Below, piece after piece: positions 26,931 through 35,540 of a DNA stretch of 64,000 bases. The DNA is from an uncultured Selenomonadaceae bacterium (GTDB taxonomy: Bacteria; Bacillota; Negativicutes; Selenomonadales; Selenomonadaceae), in NCBI GenBank assembly GCA_905234175.1, contig CAJOGX010000002.1, positions 1-64,000 on the forward strand, in the 5' to 3' direction. Under the pieces are notes generated by a model, which saw only the letters and a program-made list of their open reading frames with translations, had not been told where the DNA came from and ran no database searches. Both the position numbers and the translations under genes were made by a program. How positions within the stretch are numbered: position 1 is the stretch's first letter; the number at the start of each line of letters is the position of its first letter.

Positions 26931-28061
26931 ATGAGTGAGCAGGAAGATAAACAGGCGGCAATGGCGCGGCGGCTTCAGCAGATGACGCAGGTTACGAAAC
27001 GCGAAGACCAGGACAATCATCAGCGGCAGCTGGCGAGCCAGATTATGCAGATGATGGAAGTTACGCGAAAGGTGGAGAGCGACGCAAGGCAGAAAGAGTG
27101 GGCGGAGCAATTCGCCAAAATGATGAACCAGACGCGGTCATTCGATTCGGAGCGCGAGCGCGTACGAAAAGCCGGCGAAGCTGCAATTTCAGACGCGTTC
27201 GCCCGAATGATAGCCGCCACGCACAAACTTGAACAGGAAAGTAAAAATCAATTCGATTTCCCGCCGGAAGTCGGGCTGGAACATTTTCCGAGCGCGGGCG
27301 ATAAACTTTTCCATTCGCTGATAAAAAAACTTCCGAAGCGCGTGCAGAGATTCCCGCAGGCCTTCAGGCGCAACCCGCGCGCAGTGATAAAATATTTTCT
27401 GGCGATGGTCGTGGGGCGCGTGCTGGCGATAACGCTGTACGTCGTGGCGGCGTTCATACCGGCGCTGCCAATCCCCGAATCAGTCACGGGCGTCGTCGGG
27501 CGGGCACCGGCGGCGGTTGGCACGGCACTCGGCTCAATGCGCGGCGCGGTCGTAGAGTTCAGCCCGCAGGCGGTAGTTGCAACGGCGACCAGCATTCCCA
27601 CGGACATAAATAAATTACTTCAGAAAGTCGGAGAATTTTTCCAGTACTACGGGCGGCGCGCCGGAATTTTCGCAGTCAAGGGAGCGAGGCACCCGCGCTG
27701 GGCGGCGAAGGAAGTCTGGGCGTTTTTTCACCAGAAGGGGCCATTACTCCTGCGCATACTGAAAGGCGCGTGCGGCGTGGCATTTTCGTTCTTCGTGATA
27801 AAAATGGCGATGATTTTCCTGCTGCCGCTGTTCGGCGGTATCGCGATAACCGTGCTGGGATTTAAAATTTCGATAATCTTAGTCGTCGTCGTGCGAATGG
27901 CGGTGAGTTCCGGCAGTGAAATTGTCGGCAAGCTCCTCGGCAAAAAATTTATCGCTTACGCTAAAGTTGTTTATAATGACCCCGAAATTTTGTGGAGCCT
28001 GATTCGGCAGAACATGGACGAATGGATGAAAAACTGGAACAACGAAAAACAAAGGCTATGA
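26931..28061 (+). CDS. Helical-repeat membrane protein, unknown, 376 aa
   Basis: I do not recognise this family. Residues 1-105 contain four degenerate ~25-residue helical repeats, each with a core like ARRLQQMTQVT, SQIMQMMEVTRK, EQFAKMMNQTRS or DAFARMIAATHK followed by charged residues. Then come a basic segment, a membrane segment at about 155-175, a middle region, and a strongly hydrophobic pair at about 280-325. The ATG is behind GGGGAGGTG. Its stop overlaps the cobS start by 4 bp (ATGA), so the two are coupled, but no cobalamin link is otherwise visible. Confidence 0.7.
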   Translation: MSEQEDKQAAMARRLQQMTQVTKREDQDNHQRQLASQIMQMMEVTRKVESDARQKEWAEQFAKMMNQTRSFDSERERVRKAGEAAISDAFARMIAATHKLEQESKNQFDFPPEVGLEHFPSAGDKLFHSLIKKLPKRVQRFPQAFRRNPRAVIKYFLAMVVGRVLAITLYVVAAFIPALPIPESVTGVVGRAPAAVGTALGSMRGAVVEFSPQAVVATATSIPTDINKLLQKVGEFFQYYGRRAGIFAVKGARHPRWAAKEVWAFFHQKGPLLLRILKGACGVAFSFFVIKMAMIFLLPLFGGIAITVLGFKISIILVVVVRMAVSSGSEIVGKLLGKKFIAYAKVVYNDPEILWSLIRQNMDEWMKNWNNEKQRL

Positions 28062-28831
28062 ATGAATTTTTAATCGGATTGCAGTTTTTGACTCGGATCT
28101 CGGTCGTGCGGCAGACGGTCTGGACGGAAGAAAGTTTCGGTGGCTCAGTAAAATATTTCCCGCTGGTAGGCGCGGTGCTGGGAATTTGCTACGCGCTGGC
28201 GCTCGGCGGCCTGATTTTCATAACTAACGGCGGCGTACCGCTATTCACGGGCGCTGTCGGATTTTTTTTGTCGGTATGGCTGACGGGCGCGATTCACTGC
28301 GACGGCTTAATGGACTCGGCGGACGGATTATTTTCTGGGCGCGAGCGGGAAAAAATGCTGGAAATCATGAAAGATTCGCGGGCGGGCGCGTTCGGCGTGG
28401 TGGCGCTGGTAACGGTAGCGGCGCTGGAAATTTCGACGCTGGCGGAGCTTGTAAAAATTTCGCTGGCGTGTAGTTGCGCGGCGGTTTTCACTGCGCCGGT
28501 GGTAGGGCGGCTGGCGATGGTTTCGGTGATAGCGCTTTTCCCGTACGCGCGGCCAAGCGGAATTGGAAAAGCCTTCGCGCAGTTCACGACGCGGAAAACT
28601 TTGGCGCTGGCGGTGGGCGAGGCAGTTTTAATTTTAACGCCGCTGATTTTTTTTAGCGCGGAAATATTTTTAGCGGCGTTGGGAGCGCTGGTAGCTGCGG
28701 TAATTTTCGCGCGGGCGTTCGGGAAATTTGCTGCGGCGAAACTGGGCGGCGTGACGGGGGACATTTACGGAGCGGCGGAATTTCTGAGCGAAGTTTCAGC
28801 CTTGATAACATTCTTGTTTATAGCAATATAA
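28058..28831 (+). CDS. cobS: Adenosylcobinamide-GDP ribazoletransferase
   Basis: CobS joins adenosylcobinamide-GDP and alpha-ribazole in the last membrane-bound steps of cobalamin synthesis. The 257-residue protein has the family start FLIGLQFLTRISV, then YFPLVGAVLG and the metal-binding stretch GAIHCDGLMDSADGLFSGREREKMLEIMKDSRAGAFG. Five or six membrane segments follow. ATG 28058 overlaps the upstream gene's stop. No cobU, cobT or cobC is nearby, and I saw no cobalamin riboswitch. Confidence 0.93.
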   Translation: MNEFLIGLQFLTRISVVRQTVWTEESFGGSVKYFPLVGAVLGICYALALGGLIFITNGGVPLFTGAVGFFLSVWLTGAIHCDGLMDSADGLFSGREREKMLEIMKDSRAGAFGVVALVTVAALEISTLAELVKISLACSCAAVFTAPVVGRLAMVSVIALFPYARPSGIGKAFAQFTTRKTLALAVGEAVLILTPLIFFSAEIFLAALGALVAAVIFARAFGKFAAAKLGGVTGDIYGAAEFLSEVSALITFLFIAI

Positions 28832-28844
28832 TGCGAAAAAAAGA

Positions 28845-28948
28845 GGCGCCCCATGGACGGGGCGCCGCCGCAGTAGGTCACCGGATGTGACCTCTTGCGG
28901 CTGTCTTTCTTTGCCAGGCGTTTCTTTCTGCGCCAGAAAGAAATGCCG
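28845..28948 (+). repeat. Three-hairpin repeat, copy D
   Basis: It fills the convergent gap between cobS and exon 2 of the intron-split gene. Hairpin 1 is GGCGCCCC/GGGGCGCC with loop ATGGAC. Hairpin 2 has outer stem GCCGCA/TGCGGC and inner stem AGGTCAC/GTGACCT with loop CGGAT. Hairpin 3 pairs GGCGTTTCTTTCT with AGAAAGAAATGCC. The hairpin 2 stems differ from copies B and C at both partners. Confidence 0.85.
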
Positions 28949-28960
28949 TCTAACTAAAAC

Positions 28961-29965
28961 TTAAGCGAGAACGTTGTGCTTAACGCGTTCGTGTTCCTCG
29001 GACTGTTTGGAATCGTTCCAGCGGTCGGTAGTGCCAACAAGATACTATTGGACTGTTTCTTGCTCCGTAGAGCGGGTACGTGCAGTCTCTCCATTCAGAT
29101 AAATAACATCATATCCATAAATGTGCGAGCGGCGTTTCTTAAGTTTTGCGCGGACGTGTTCAACCGTTTGTCCACATTCCTCAACGATATAACGCGAGGC
29201 GGCTGTTTGTGATTCAAAATTTTTACTTTCGCCGTCTTTAATTAAAATCACTGGCTTTTTTATCGCGCCTATGTGAGCAGGCAAATTCTTCGTACCAATT
29301 TCGCTGATACTGCTGTGGTCGCGGTTTTTCATTTGCTCACTTTTCGTGACGTAGCGCAAATTCGTGTAGTGATTGTCAAGACTGTTGCGGTTGCGGTGGT
29401 CAATCTCGCAGCCTTCCGGCTTTTCGCCAAGCCAACATTCAGCCACGACGTGCGCTATCGGTATACGCTGAACTTTTCCTTCGCGACAAATGAAAGTGTA
29501 GCAATAACCTTTTTCCGAGTGGTGACGGTCGACAATAATTTTGTTCTGCTTTTTCGACTTCACGTTGCGGAAAATTCGTCCGTCTTCGCTAACCTCGTAC
29601 AAAAATTTCAATGAAGGTATCTTTCGGAACTCGCGATTAATTTCCATAGAAATCTCCCTCGAACCATGCACGTTATTTTTTTACTTCTGACGCCTGCTGG
29701 CATCTGGCGTGCATAGCGGGCTTTCGCCCTCAGTACCACTTTTAGGGCTATCTTATCAACAACCCGTTATTCTGCGGATGCGCTCGAACTTTTCGCCCTT
29801 CGCCAGATAGGAAACGTCAACCTTGCCGTCGTCGCAAAGTTTAACGCGAACACTTTTCAGCGGGTCGGTGACGCGTTCGCGGACGTAGTCGACGTAATTT
29901 TTCGCTTCGGCCTCGGTGAAGTCGTCCAGTCCAGTCGCGGTAACTTCCACTCCGTCAACCAGCAT
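28961..29965 (-). CDS. Small NrdD-like protein, split by a group I intron
   Basis: Exon 1 (29965-29762, 68 codons) starts at ATG behind AAGGAG, 6 nt after the mscS stop, and ends in FERIRRITG. Exon 2 (29044-28961) continues in phase with YLVGTTDRWNDSKQSEEHERVKH and a TAA stop, giving a 95-residue protein. The joined segment RRITGYLVGTTDRWND..ERVKH resembles the C-terminal region of anaerobic ribonucleotide reductases (NRDD) and small stand-alone homologues. Without splicing, the frame ends two codons into the intron (GC-stop). Only the motif supports the NrdD link; the function of the short protein is unknown. Confidence 0.8.
29045..29647 (-). CDS. Intron-encoded HNH homing endonuclease
   Basis: A 200-residue protein from ATG 29647 (GGGAG site). 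It has an N-terminal NUMOD4-like part (FLYEVSEDGRIFRNVKSKK), the HNH core around CEIDHRNRN, LDNHYTNLRYVT (about 80-101), and a C-terminal NUMOD1-like DNA-binding part (KPVILIKDGESKNFESQTAASRYI). It would cut intronless alleles to spread the intron. Its last ~20 codons also encode the intron's P7, P3' and P8 strands. The G of its TAG stop is the intron's last base. The frame is fully open, so it may be active. Confidence 0.9.
   Translation of the reverse strand: MEINREFRKIPSLKFLYEVSEDGRIFRNVKSKKQNKIIVDRHHSEKGYCYTFICREGKVQRIPIAHVVAECWLGEKPEGCEIDHRNRNSLDNHYTNLRYVTKSEQMKNRDHSSISEIGTKNLPAHIGAIKKPVILIKDGESKNFESQTAASRYIVEECGQTVEHVRAKLKKRRSHIYGYDVIYLNGETARTRSTEQETVQ
29045..29761 (-). ncRNA. Group I intron (717 nt) with HNH ORF
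   Basis: Exon 1 ends GGGU; the intron sequence GCCC (29748-29745) pairs with it as P1, with the expected U-G wobble at the splice site. A GGGC-GAAA-GCCC hairpin lies at 29729-29718. P3 can form between GGUAC (29737-29733) and GUACC (29079-29075). P7 is GACUG (29087-29083) with CAGUC (29055-29051), framed by GGAGAGACUGCACGU and AAGAAACAGUCC, which resemble the R and S elements. P8 is GCUC-UACG-GAGC. The intron ends in G at 29045. Removing it restores an exact reading frame. P4-P6 were not folded. Confidence 0.85.
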
Positions 29966-29970
29966 AAAAA

Positions 29971-31086
29971 TCAACTCCTTTTTTTAGTTGAAATTTTTTT
30001 CTCAGCGGCGTCTGTCAGTTCCGGCATATTAATCGTGCGAATCGGGAACGGAATGTTGATACCTTCCTCGCGATAACGCCGCGTGATTTCCTTAATAAAT
30101 TCGTGCTTGAGCTTGAGTTGCTTAGTGTAAACCGTTGCGTGCAGAACCGCCCAGAAATTTATCGACGATTCGCCGAACTCCTGATACAAAACGGCGGGGT
30201 GGAGCGGCGAAATTTTTGCGTTGGGGTCGTAGTCGTCGAACTTTGACTGAACTTCGCGGGCAACTTCCAGCGTCACGCGCTCAACCTGTTCGAGGTCGCT
30301 CTCGTAGCCGACGCCAATAGGAATGATAATACCTACGTCGTTGCGCGGGCGGTTGAAATTCGTGATAATCGCGCCGGCAATTTTGTTGTTAGGAATGACA
30401 ATCGTGGAGCCGTCCGCCGCCGGAGTTATCGTCGTGTAGCGAAGATTAATATCGGTAATGCGCCCTTCCTCGCCGGAACTCAGCTTAATGAAGTCGTTTA
30501 CCTTAACCTGCTTCGTTATAATCAAATGCAAACCGGCAAAAATATTCGCAACGGTTTCCTGTACGCCGTAAGCCAGCGCGAAACCGCCGATACCCAACGC
30601 CGTCAGGATTGGCGCTATCGAAATTCCGTAGTACTGCAAAATTATCAGCGCGCTCGATGCATAAATAAAAACTTTGAAGACCGTGCCGAGAAGGCTGGTT
30701 TGCGCAATGTCGCTCGACGTGGAAAGTTTCCATTCCAGGAAGCCCGAAAGCGTCCTTTCAATTACCCGCGTCAGCGTGAAAACGATTACCGTGAACAGCA
30801 GGTACGAGAAAATCCGCACCAGCCCTTCCGGCAAATAGTCCGCCGTGTTGACAATCCAGTACAGACCGATTATCAGGCACATCGAAATTGGCAGACCCTG
30901 CAGCGCGTTATAGAAAATGCTCTTGAACCGCGATTCGTCGTCGTAAATGCGCTCCTTCATGCGGTTGTTGAGCATACTGTTCAGCGCCATTCCTATGAAC
31001 AGCGCGACCACCAGAATTATCGCCGGCACTATCAGTTTGTTGCCCAGCGCCAGCCAGTCGATGTTGTGAAGATTGATGTTTTCCAA
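29971..31086 (-). CDS. MscS-type mechanosensitive channel
   Basis: Small-conductance mechanosensitive channels release solutes on osmotic downshock. The 371-residue protein has three N-terminal membrane segments, then the pore helix ILTALGIGGFALAYGVQETVANIFAG, followed by the beta domain (VNDFIKLSSGEEGRITDINLRYTTI) with VIPNNKI, and an alpha/beta C-terminal domain. The start is TTG 31086 with AAAGGAG. The stop lies inside the ribosome site of the next, intron-split gene, so the two are probably co-transcribed. Confidence 0.9.
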   Translation of the reverse strand: MENINLHNIDWLALGNKLIVPAIILVVALFIGMALNSMLNNRMKERIYDDESRFKSIFYNALQGLPISMCLIIGLYWIVNTADYLPEGLVRIFSYLLFTVIVFTLTRVIERTLSGFLEWKLSTSSDIAQTSLLGTVFKVFIYASSALIILQYYGISIAPILTALGIGGFALAYGVQETVANIFAGLHLIITKQVKVNDFIKLSSGEEGRITDINLRYTTITPAADGSTIVIPNNKIAGAIITNFNRPRNDVGIIIPIGVGYESDLEQVERVTLEVAREVQSKFDDYDPNAKISPLHPAVLYQEFGESSINFWAVLHATVYTKQLKLKHEFIKEITRRYREEGINIPFPIRTINMPELTDAAEKKISTKKRS

Positions 31087-31160
31087 AAAAAGATCTCCTT
31101 TCGCTAAGACAAAAAATTTTAGCGCGCGTATTCTACCACAAAGAATTTTTTCGCGCAACG

Positions 31161-31190
31161 TTGACAAAAAAAATCCTCCCGCCGTATCAT
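31161..31190 (+). promoter_or_regulatory. Promoter of the GNAT gene
   Basis: TTGACA (31161-31166), an 18-base spacer, then TATCAT (31185-31190). The ATG follows at 31211 behind AAAGGAGG. Confidence 0.55.
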
Positions 31191-31210
31191 TCAGCAAAGG
31201 AGGCTCTACT

Positions 31211-31732
31211 ATGAGTGAAATTTTAATTGAAGGCGAGCGCCTCAGACTGCGCCGCGCCGAACTTTCTGACCTGAATTACATTATGGAACTTCAGCACGCG
31301 CCCGAAAATAAAAAGTTCATCGTGCCCTTCAGCGCCGAACTGCACACGAAAATTATCAATTCCGGCGGCACCGAGGACATGGACATTATCATTGAGGAAA
31401 TTTCTACCGGCGCGCCCGTCGGCTACTTCATGGTCTGCCGCGTCAATAATCCGTTCAAAAGCATGGAGTGGCGCCACGTTATCGTTGGCAAAAAGAGCGT
31501 CGGCTACGGCCGCGAAGGTCTCAAACTTTTAATGCGCTGGACGTTCGAGGTTAAAAAATTTCATCGCGGCTGGCTTGACTGCAAGCCCTACAATACCGTC
31601 GCGCTGAACCTGTACGAAAGTTCCGGCCTGCGCCGTGACGGCGTGGAACGCGAATGCATTATCACCGACGGCGTTTACGAAGATTTGATTGTACTTAGTA
31701 TTCTCGACCGCGAATTTTTTGCGCGCTATTAA
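31211..31732 (+). CDS. GNAT family N-acetyltransferase
   Basis: A 173-residue acetyltransferase of the RimJ/RimL-like group that uses acetyl-CoA. It starts GERLRLRRAELSDLNYIMELQHAPENKKFI. The acetyl-CoA-binding motif A is VGKKSVGYGREGLKLLMRWTF (about 90-110), followed by the motif B region with PYNTVALNLYESSGLRRDGVEREC. ATG 31211 has a strong site. It stands alone in the plus direction. The substrate, peptide or small molecule, is not predictable. Confidence 0.85.
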   Translation: MSEILIEGERLRLRRAELSDLNYIMELQHAPENKKFIVPFSAELHTKIINSGGTEDMDIIIEEISTGAPVGYFMVCRVNNPFKSMEWRHVIVGKKSVGYGREGLKLLMRWTFEVKKFHRGWLDCKPYNTVALNLYESSGLRRDGVERECIITDGVYEDLIVLSILDREFFARY

Positions 31733-31760
31733 ATTTTCGGAGCGTTAAATTTTCGGAGCG
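31729..31760. repeat. 16-bp tandem duplication at a convergent gene end
   Basis: TTAAATTTTCGGAGCG occurs twice back to back (31729-31744 and 31745-31760). The first copy contains the GNAT stop codon; the second contains the stop and last codons of the aldo/keto reductase gene. It probably arose by slippage and leaves only 12 bp between the two genes. Confidence 0.7.
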
Positions 31761-32782
31761 TTCGCCATCCAGACCTTTGAGCCCTGCGCGGCGGCCGGAG
31801 TATTCTGCGCCATGACGCCAACGAGTTTGTGCGGCACGTAAAGTTCCTCAAGGTAGGAAATATCTTCGGGCGAAAGTTTCAGCTCGACGGCTTTAACCGG
31901 CGCCTCGACGTGGTGGAGTTTCGTCGCGCCGACGACGGGCGATTGGACTTTCGTGAGCAGCCACGCCAGTGAAATTTCCGTCATGCTCACGCCGTATTTT
32001 TCAGCGAGTTCGACGACCCGCGCGATAATTTTAGAATCCTGCTCGGCGGTTGCGTCGTACTTGCCTTTGGCGTAGGAATCTTCCTGCAGGCGCTTGGAAG
32101 TTTCGCCAGGCTTGCGGGAAAGTCTGCCGCTGGCCAGCGCGCTGTACGGCGTCATAGCGATGTTGTCTTCCGCGCAGAACGGCGCCATTTCGCGTTCCTC
32201 TTCGCGGAAAAGTAAATTGTAATGATTCTGCACGGAGACGAATTTGGCGAAACCGTTTTTCTCAGCCAGCGCGTTCGCCTTAGCCAGCTGCCACGCGTAG
32301 CAGTTCGCGATACCAATGTAGCGAACCTTGCCGGCTTTCACTGCGCTGTTTAGCCCGTCGAGAATTTCAAAAATCGGCGTGCGGTAATCCCACATGTGGT
32401 AAATGTACAGGTCGACGTAATCCATTCCGAGATTTTTCAAACTCTGGTCGAGCGACGCGGTGACGTGCTGCTGGCCGGTAACGCCGCGTTCAATTTCGGC
32501 GTCAGTGCGGGTGACAAATTTCGTGGCGACAAAAACTTCATCGCGCTTCGCAAAATCTTTGAGCGCGCGCCCGACAAACTGTTCGCTGGTGCCCTGCTGG
32601 TAGACAATCGCCGTGTCGAAAAAGTTAATGCCGAGTTCGAGCGCGTGTTTGATAATCGCGCGGGAATCTTCCTCGCCGAGCGTCCAGCTGTGCTGACCGG
32701 TAGCCGCGTTGCCGAAGCCCATGCAGCCGAGGCAAATCCGCGAAACGTTCAAATCCGAGTTCCCAAGTTTTACAAATTCCAT
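31745..32782 (-). CDS. Aldo/keto reductase
   Basis: A 345-residue NADPH-dependent oxidoreductase of the (beta/alpha)8 AKR fold. The catalytic tetrad is visible: Asp in NFFDTAIVY, Tyr in the same segment, Lys in VATKF and His in LYIYHMWD. The C-terminal cofactor segment SPVVGATKLHHVE matches the YajO/YhdN-type group. It is the last gene of the minus-strand unit running from rnz. The substrate is an unknown carbonyl compound. Confidence 0.9.
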   Translation of the reverse strand: MEFVKLGNSDLNVSRICLGCMGFGNAATGQHSWTLGEEDSRAIIKHALELGINFFDTAIVYQQGTSEQFVGRALKDFAKRDEVFVATKFVTRTDAEIERGVTGQQHVTASLDQSLKNLGMDYVDLYIYHMWDYRTPIFEILDGLNSAVKAGKVRYIGIANCYAWQLAKANALAEKNGFAKFVSVQNHYNLLFREEEREMAPFCAEDNIAMTPYSALASGRLSRKPGETSKRLQEDSYAKGKYDATAEQDSKIIARVVELAEKYGVSMTEISLAWLLTKVQSPVVGATKLHHVEAPVKAVELKLSPEDISYLEELYVPHKLVGVMAQNTPAAAQGSKVWMANAPKI

Positions 32783-32797
32783 GACAATCCCCCTGAA

Positions 32798-33610
32798 TTA
32801 TTTCTTAACGAGCGTAAATTTTTCGCCTGGCGCAAGCGCGTGGACGCGTTCTGGGTTGACGACCGCCGCCGCAAGTCTTTCGGGGTCGCCGTTGAAAGTG
32901 TTCATGTTCGGCGCGTCGACGCTGCCCCAGTGAATCAGAATCAAATCGGCGTTGGGATAGGTGTTCGCCAGCTTAACCGCGCCGTCAAAAGTTATGTGCC
33001 AGCTGTTGTCCGCGAAGTCAAGGAAAATCACGTCGGGCTGAGGCATTTCCAGATGCTCCTTCAGAAGCCGCGAATCGCCAGGCAGCCAGACTTTTCCGTC
33101 CGGCGTCTCAATCCAGAAGCCGCAGTAATCCTCCAGCTTATAATCGCGCCAGTGATGTTTCTTCGACTCGTTTTTCCAGTTGTGCTCGGCTGGCGTCAGC
33201 TTGAAAGTCATATCGCCAACGGTAAAAGTTTCGCCAATGTCGTGCCCAATCCCGTTCAAACCTTCGTCGCGAATCAAGTCGGCGACAAATTTCGGCGCGT
33301 GAAACTCCCTGCAATTTTTTACGTCGTGGCAGGTTGGCTTGCTGAAGTGGTCGTTGTCGTCGTGCGTAATCAAAATCGCGTCGAGCGCCGGAATATCCTT
33401 CGGCAGAATTGGCATATCAATCAGAAGCGTCATATCAAAACCTTCGAGCAGCGGGTCAATCATGACGTTCGTGCCGCGGCTGTTGATAAAAATGCTGGCG
33501 TTGCCGAGCCAGTAAAGGTCGGTGCCGTCGGTCTTCGCGAAAGCCTTTTCAGTGAGCGGAATCGTCGCGGAGGGAATTGCCTGCCCTTTTTCGTTCTTTG
33601 TTACATTCAT
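32798..33610 (-). CDS. MBL-fold metallo-hydrolase (UlaG-like)
   Basis: A 270-residue metallo-beta-lactamase-fold protein. The metal motif is THDDNDHFS (HxDxDH form), with later ligands in TPAEHNW and LPGDSRLL. The N-terminal TDLYWLGNASIFINSRGTNVMIDPLLEGFD is typical of beta-lactamase-like L-ascorbate-6-phosphate lactonase relatives. It lies between the lipase-like and AKR genes (15-nt gaps), so it is in their operon. Substrate unknown. Confidence 0.82.
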   Translation of the reverse strand: MNVTKNEKGQAIPSATIPLTEKAFAKTDGTDLYWLGNASIFINSRGTNVMIDPLLEGFDMTLLIDMPILPKDIPALDAILITHDDNDHFSKPTCHDVKNCREFHAPKFVADLIRDEGLNGIGHDIGETFTVGDMTFKLTPAEHNWKNESKKHHWRDYKLEDYCGFWIETPDGKVWLPGDSRLLKEHLEMPQPDVIFLDFADNSWHITFDGAVKLANTYPNADLILIHWGSVDAPNMNTFNGDPERLAAAVVNPERVHALAPGEKFTLVKK

Positions 33611-33624
33611 GACAAAAATCCTCC

Positions 33625-34593
33625 TCAGTTCATGTTTTGATTTATGAAGTCCCGAATCTCGCGGAATGAGTCCAGCGTTTCCTGAATGTTCGGCAGCAGC
33701 AGCGCGAAGTCGTGCGACATTTCGGGATAAACCGTCAGCGTAACTTTCACGTCGGCCGCCGCCGCTTTTTTCGCGAGCGCGAGGCAGTCATCTAAAAATA
33801 ATTCGTAGCCGCCCGCCTGTATCAGCATTGGCGGCAAATTTTTTAAATCTGCGTGGAGCGGCGAAATGCGCGGGTCTTTCGCTTTGAAACCTTTGGCGTA
33901 GGGCGGCTTTTTAACTGACTCGTAAAGCGGCGTGCCCTCGCCCAGAATCAAATCGCGCTTTGCGTTGTACTTCCACGAAGGCTGATTCGTCTGAACCGTT
34001 GCCCACGGCGAAACTAAAATTAACATTTTCGGCTGTGGGAGTCTGTGATCTCTGAGATAGAGCGAAAGTTCCAGCGCCAGATTTCCGCCGGCTGAATCGC
34101 CAATCACGACAACTTCTTCGGGTCTCGTACCGCGACGCAAAATTTCTTCGTAGGAGGCAACGGCGTCTTCCAGCGCGGCGGGGTAACCATTTTCCGGCGC
34201 AATGCGGTAGTCGACGCTGTAAATTTTCCCAGCGTCAGCCAGCACGCCGTACTTAACCGCCAAATTTCTGTGCCCGTTCGTTAGCGCAATGACGTAGCCG
34301 CCGCCGTGGAGCTGCAAAATCGTGCGGTTGGGATTTCCGGCGGGATTTTCAAGGTACTCCAGATTGAACCTGCCGAGGTTGAAAATTTCGTAGTTCCAGC
34401 CGTCGGGCGCCGAAAAATAATTGTCGGGATTTTGCTGACTGTAAGCCCGTTCGACATTTTCCGCAACGTACTTTTGTTTCGCCGCGCCGTAAAGCTCCAC
34501 ACCATAATCCGGCATCGTCCAGGCTGGCGCCGCCGAGACCGGTGCGAAGTTCAAAAGCAGCGCCGCCGCTACCGCTAAAAATTTTTTCCGCAA
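33625..34593 (-). CDS. Exported alpha/beta hydrolase, HSL family
   Basis: A 322-residue esterase-like enzyme of the hormone-sensitive-lipase group. A signal peptide is visible (MRKKFLAVAAALLLNFAPVSA). The oxyanion motif is LQLHGGGYV (about 94-102), and the nucleophile elbow is VVIGDSAGGNLAL. Candidate catalytic Asp (YELFLDD) and His (MSHDFALL) are near the end. The TTG start at 34593 has AAGGAG. It is 6 nt after rnz, so translation is tightly linked. Confidence 0.87.
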   Translation of the reverse strand: MRKKFLAVAAALLLNFAPVSAAPAWTMPDYGVELYGAAKQKYVAENVERAYSQQNPDNYFSAPDGWNYEIFNLGRFNLEYLENPAGNPNRTILQLHGGGYVIALTNGHRNLAVKYGVLADAGKIYSVDYRIAPENGYPAALEDAVASYEEILRRGTRPEEVVVIGDSAGGNLALELSLYLRDHRLPQPKMLILVSPWATVQTNQPSWKYNAKRDLILGEGTPLYESVKKPPYAKGFKAKDPRISPLHADLKNLPPMLIQAGGYELFLDDCLALAKKAAAADVKVTLTVYPEMSHDFALLLPNIQETLDSFREIRDFINQNMN

Positions 34594-34599
34594 AAAACA

Positions 34600-35523
34600 T
34601 CACTCCTTGAATTTTAAAGTTGTGGACATTCCGTCGCGCCCGCAAATCGTGTTCGCGAAAAATTCCGTGGCGTTCGGCAGGTACTCCAGCGGATTTTGAA
34701 TCATCTGCGAAAAGTGCGCCAGCCACAGTTGCGCAACGTTCGCCGCCTTAGCCGTAGTCGCCGCCTGCGCGAAGGTCATGTGCCCGTACTCATTCGCCGC
34801 CTCAGCCTGCGCGTTGTCGCCGTAAGTTCCTTCGCAAATCAGCAAGTCCGCATTAGCCGCCGCCGCCGTCAAACTTCCACAGGGCGCCGTATCTCCCGTG
34901 AAAACAAATTTCAAACCCTTACGCGGCGCGCCCATAACCTGTTCCGGCAGAATTATTTTTCCGTCGACTTCCACGCTGCTGCCTTTCTGCAAAACTTTCC
35001 ACAGCCTGAGCGGCACGCCCAGTGCCGTCGCATTTTCCGGCTGAAATTTTCCCGCTCGGCTCAGCTCGAAACAATATCCCTGGCTCGAAACGCGGTGCTC
35101 GGTTTTGAACGTCGAAAGTTTCGCCTCAACCGGCCAGCCCGAAATCAGTTCCGAAAGTTTCAGCGCCGCCGGAATTTCCAGCAAAATTATTTCGTACGGC
35201 GTCCCGCCCGTGAGTTTCAAAACCGGCTCCATCGCCTGAGACAGACCCGCCGGCCCCGTGACGTACAGCGGTTCCGTGCGCTCGGAATTTGTCAGCGTCT
35301 GCAAAAGCCCTGGCAGTCCGAAAATGTGATCGCCGTGATAATGCGTCAGCGCTATCATGTCGACGCGCGCCAGACTTACGCCGGCTTTGCGCGCCGCCGT
35401 CTGCGTTCCTTCGCCGCAGTCGAAAAGTATCGAGTGCCCGCCGCAGGCCAGGAAAACCGCCGTCAGCGCCCGTTGCGGTATCGGCATGAGCGCCGCCGTC
35501 CCAATCAGCGTGATGTCTATCAT
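34600..35523 (-). CDS. rnz: Ribonuclease Z
   Basis: RNase Z matures the 3' end of tRNA precursors. The 307-residue chain has the metal motif LTHYHGDHIFGLPG (HxHxDH, about 62-75), further ligands in FVFTGDTAPC and a final His in LWLAHFSQ, plus the N-terminal LIGTAALMPIPQR. The start ATG 35523 has a GAGGT site. It heads a transcription unit (rnz, HSL hydrolase, MBL hydrolase, AKR) with its own promoter. Confidence 0.92.
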   Translation of the reverse strand: MIDITLIGTAALMPIPQRALTAVFLACGGHSILFDCGEGTQTAARKAGVSLARVDMIALTHYHGDHIFGLPGLLQTLTNSERTEPLYVTGPAGLSQAMEPVLKLTGGTPYEIILLEIPAALKLSELISGWPVEAKLSTFKTEHRVSSQGYCFELSRAGKFQPENATALGVPLRLWKVLQKGSSVEVDGKIILPEQVMGAPRKGLKFVFTGDTAPCGSLTAAAANADLLICEGTYGDNAQAEAANEYGHMTFAQAATTAKAANVAQLWLAHFSQMIQNPLEYLPNATEFFANTICGRDGMSTTLKFKE

Positions 35524-35540
35524 AAATCTACCTCGCTTTA

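Noticed and set aside
28961..29965. Reading the HNH gene as a free-standing insertion that simply truncated the small gene
   Set aside because: The flanks join exactly in phase, with P1, P7 and terminal G features of a group I intron, so an intron explains more than a simple insertion.
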